IMG/VR virus record: IMGVR_UViG_3300032046_006286
Coordinates: 1-31,348 of that record
Source of the DNA: a virus
DNA: 31,348 nt
Direction: 5' to 3' (one strand)
The position numbers were made by a program, and so were the translations under genes. The stretch's first letter is position 1, and the number at the start of each line of letters is the position of its first letter. Positions 28,669-31,348 of this stretch are shown here, one piece after another. Below the pieces are notes generated by a model. That model had not been told where the DNA came from. It saw only the letters and a program-made list of their open reading frames with translations, and did no database searches.

Positions 28669-28700
28669 CGAATCTGCGAAATCTGTGCAATCTGTGGATT
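28669..28700 (+). repeat. AATCTGTG-type repeat before fibre gene
   Basis: GAATCTGCGAAATCTGTGCA and TCTGTGGATT, following the hub stop by a few bases, match the element at 13054-13084. Both copies have the same orientation and both precede a CCCATGCC-type gene start. Confidence 0.82.
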
Positions 28701-28720
28701 GCATCCCTCGGGGTGCCCCC

Positions 28721-31348
28721 ATGCCTCGCGGTAATCGCATCTGGCGCGATCTCGTTCGCGGCCGCACTCCCGGTCAGCCGCTGGAAATGGATGTGCGTCT
28801 CACCACGCATCAGCGCCGCAATAACGAGGCCCTGCGTTCCCGCGCGATCGCGCCCCTCGGCCCGCCCCAGCATCTCTCCGAGATCGAAGGGCCACCGGGC
28901 GACACCGGCGCCGCCGGTCCAGGATATGCAGCCACTTCCGAGACCGAATTGACGATCGCCACCGGCACCCAAACCCTCACCACGCAGGCCGACTTGGCCT
29001 ATTCGGCCGGCTGCCGTGCGCGCATCAGCTATGATGGTGACAATTGGATGGAAGGCGAAGTCACCTCATATTCCGGGGCGATCCTCATCGTTGCGGTTGA
29101 TCTGACCGCCGGCTCGGGCACCTATCAGGAGTGGAACATAAATCTCGCCGGCGAGCCGGGCGAAGCTGGCGGCCCGGTCAGCACCTTCCTGGATCTCTCG
29201 GATACTCCCGCCTCCTATGCTGGCCAGGCAGGCAAGCGCCCCATCGTCACCGAGGCCGAAGATGGTTTGGAGTTCTCCAGCGTCGGCTCCGGCGATGTGG
29301 CTGTCGGCGCCACCGCCATCCTCGACGGCGGCAATCTCCTCCCGGATGGCTGCTTCGAATGGGATACCGTCGCCCCCGGCTATCCCGATCGTTGGACCAT
29401 CGTCGGCTCTACCTGCTCCGTCCACATCCTCAGCGGCGATTCCGTCGCCGGCGCCCGCTGCATCGAGTTTTACGACCGCACCGAAGCCGGCATGACCCGC
29501 ATCGTCGCCGATCCTGCCAATGTGCCCGACCATCCCGGCACCCTCCCCGTAGATGCCAACCGCGCCTATCTGCTGTCATTCTGCGCCCGCCGCGTGGGCG
29601 CCAATGACGGGAACCGCGTCGTGCTTCACCTCGGCTGCTATGACCGGGATTTCACCGAGCTCACCACCATTGACCTTGATGTCAATCCCCCGGCCGCTGC
29701 CTGGGAGTCCCATTCCCTGCGCATCGGCCCCGACGAGGATGCCGAGTGGCCCGCCGGCGCCGCCTATGTCCGCGCCTCCATCCGCGACCTCTCCACCGGC
29801 AACAATGCGGTCAACCGCGTGGACGCCGCCCGCCTCATCCTCATGCCCGAACACGACGAGATCGCCGCCGTCACCGCCGACCAGCACCATGCCGAAGATC
29901 ACGCCCTTGACGGCGCAGATCACACCCTCGCTGGCTCGACCGCGCGTTATATTCACAAAGCCACTTCCCCCACGGCCCATGCCCTTGTCGCCCCCGACAT
30001 TCGGGCCAGCGAACTCGCCATAGGCACCCAGATTCGCAGCGGATATGGCGGTCTGGGGCTGGGCCTAATCAATGATCTGGCGTTTCAGGTTGACCAGGAT
30101 GGCGATGGGGTTCCCGACTGGTGGGATTTCGTGCCTGGCGCGGTCGGCACGATGACCCTCACGACTGCGGAATCCTACTGGGGCGCCCAGTGCCTACAGA
30201 TTTCCCGCAGCGCAGGCGGCAACGTTGACGCCTATCCGTTGTTTCTGATTCTGTCTGGCGGCGGGGACAAGAACCGGCTCATGCCAGTAAACAGGGCTCA
30301 GAATCTATGGTTTACGTTGGTAGCCAAGCGCACCAACGGCGTCCTTGCGGGGAACTCGATTGAGGTCGCGCTGGTGGAATACGCCGCCGATGGCACGACC
30401 GTTTTGGCGACGACCTCTGTAATCACCCGTGAACCGACGACGAGTTTTGTCCCCTACTTCGGCGTTTTCCTTTCGTCTTCATTCAACGCAAGCACCCGAT
30501 ACATCGCCATACGGCTCCGCGACGCAAGCACCGGCGCAACTGCCGTCAACCGGATTGGCGCTATCTCGGCGATAGGCAGTATTGCGGTCATGGCGGTCGG
30601 CCTGGGTCAGATTAGCGAGGGGGAGATTGTCCTTGGCGTCACGTCGGCTTTTGGCCCGGTGATGGATTACCTAACTCCGGGCGCCGAGGACTCTGCGTTT
30701 CGCATACTTTCCGGCATCCCCGCCTGGCGGCAGCGCATCCGGCTCATAGACGAGCCGTGGGATGACATCACGACGTGGACAACCGTAGGCACCGGCACCG
30801 TCGAGGAAAGCCCGGACGGGCAACTCCACTTGCTCGCAAGTCATGGCGTGGGCACCGACATCAACGCGGGAAAATATCGCCTCGCGGTCGCGCCCGGCCT
30901 CAAGGAAGTGACAGCGGAGATTCTGGTCAAGTTCGACCAGCTCGCGGGCGGATTTGACGGGACGGACGGCACGACGCGCGAGTGTTTCGAGTTCACATTT
31001 TACAATGGGGCTAATCTGCTCCAAATCCTCTTCAGCACCGACAGCGTTTGGTTTAATACCGCGAGCGGGGTATGGACAAAACAGTTTGACACGACTTTCG
31101 ACAACACCTCCTGGTATCGCTTCCGAATCGTGTGCGGAGATACCTACGCATATCTCTTCGTCTCCGATGATGGAGCTGCATGGTCATATCTTGGAGCCTG
31201 CCAGAATGCTATCGCGGACGCGACGTTCAGCGGCTTGGTGAGGTTGCGGGTGGTCAACTTCCGCAACGCGGGCGCGGCGACGACGGAAGTGCACGTGGAC
31301 AATTTCACGTTGACGCCGGGGGCCGACTGGCCGCTGATTGCGGGATGA
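28721..31348 (+). CDS. Modular tail fibre / receptor-binding protein
   Basis: This 875-aa protein uses ATG 28721 (MPRGNRIW). The in-frame GTG upstream at 28685 lies in the repeat. Residues about 57-69 and 145-153 are short collagen-like GPPGDTGAAGPGY and GEPGEAGGP segments. Residues about 200-390 form a beta-sandwich carbohydrate-binding-like module (NLLPDGCFEWDTVAPGYPDR). D458-QDGDGVPD-466 is a calcium-binding loop of the TSP3/dockerin kind, opening a second such module. Residues about 677-870 (EPWDDITTWTTVGTGTVEES through to NFRNAGAATTEVHVDNFTLT) resemble a concanavalin/LamG-like domain. It probably binds host surface glycans. From about 30040 base composition changes, which suggests a swapped receptor-binding end. 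Confidence 0.78.
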   Translation: MPRGNRIWRDLVRGRTPGQPLEMDVRLTTHQRRNNEALRSRAIAPLGPPQHLSEIEGPPGDTGAAGPGYAATSETELTIATGTQTLTTQADLAYSAGCRARISYDGDNWMEGEVTSYSGAILIVAVDLTAGSGTYQEWNINLAGEPGEAGGPVSTFLDLSDTPASYAGQAGKRPIVTEAEDGLEFSSVGSGDVAVGATAILDGGNLLPDGCFEWDTVAPGYPDRWTIVGSTCSVHILSGDSVAGARCIEFYDRTEAGMTRIVADPANVPDHPGTLPVDANRAYLLSFCARRVGANDGNRVVLHLGCYDRDFTELTTIDLDVNPPAAAWESHSLRIGPDEDAEWPAGAAYVRASIRDLSTGNNAVNRVDAARLILMPEHDEIAAVTADQHHAEDHALDGADHTLAGSTARYIHKATSPTAHALVAPDIRASELAIGTQIRSGYGGLGLGLINDLAFQVDQDGDGVPDWWDFVPGAVGTMTLTTAESYWGAQCLQISRSAGGNVDAYPLFLILSGGGDKNRLMPVNRAQNLWFTLVAKRTNGVLAGNSIEVALVEYAADGTTVLATTSVITREPTTSFVPYFGVFLSSSFNASTRYIAIRLRDASTGATAVNRIGAISAIGSIAVMAVGLGQISEGEIVLGVTSAFGPVMDYLTPGAEDSAFRILSGIPAWRQRIRLIDEPWDDITTWTTVGTGTVEESPDGQLHLLASHGVGTDINAGKYRLAVAPGLKEVTAEILVKFDQLAGGFDGTDGTTRECFEFTFYNGANLLQILFSTDSVWFNTASGVWTKQFDTTFDNTSWYRFRIVCGDTYAYLFVSDDGAAWSYLGACQNAIADATFSGLVRLRVVNFRNAGAATTEVHVDNFTLTPGADWPLIAG

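Overview
This is a 31.3-kb, GC-rich stretch of a transposable (Mu-type) bacteriophage or prophage. Every supported gene lies on the + strand. It opens at the start codon of a MuA-like DDE transposase and closes at the stop codon of a tail-fibre gene. No phage end, repressor gene or host flank is visible. The order of a MuA/MuB replication pair, small early genes, terminase, DUF935-type portal, Mu-F-like fragment, Mu-I-like protease with nested scaffold, capsid and tail genes is that of Mu-like phages. No tail-sheath gene lies between the connectors and the tape measure, so the tail was probably long and non-contractile, as in B3/D3112-type transposable siphophages. The host cannot be named. 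The dispersed repeats resemble those I associate with large genomes of uncultured planctomycete-, verrucomicrobium- or armatimonad-like bacteria, but that is a weak inference.

Layout. 1-3380: transposase, a 71-aa protein and a MuB-like ATPase. 3382-8033: small early or regulatory genes, many coupled by ATGA or GTGA overlaps, including two small membrane proteins, an ASCH-domain protein, a Gp16-like protein, a winged-helix-like protein and a protein with three SANT/Myb-like repeats. 8026-8133: an extended -10 promoter followed by a nested hairpin. 8202-12605: small terminase, large terminase and portal. 12715-13645: a small HTH protein and a Mu-F/SPP1-gp7-like C-terminal domain. 13649-13828: a near-consensus sigma70 promoter driving a short transcript that ends in a terminator-like hairpin. 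13871-18475: protease/scaffold, two exported or decoration-like proteins with signal peptides, a capsid cement protein and the major capsid protein. 18636-21609: connectors, tail terminator, tail tube and a frameshifted tail-assembly chaperone with a CCCTTTC slippery site. 21616-31346: tape measure, an Asp-box beta-propeller protein, a baseplate-hub-like protein and a large modular tail fibre.

The most unusual property is the load of dispersed hairpin repeats. About 27 copies of a GGAG-headed palindrome vary with compensating stem changes. There are also ACCACAGAG-type inverted repeats, AATCTGTG-type repeats and two other palindromes. They fill gene junctions, for example an exact 6 x 29-bp array between the scaffold and a decoration-like gene. 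They also sit in frame inside genes, where they encode linkers and C-terminal tails of the transposase, small terminase, portal, HTH protein and tape measure. Copies in the left part of the window mostly read in the opposite orientation to those in the right part. This matches a change of the + strand from G-rich to C-rich.
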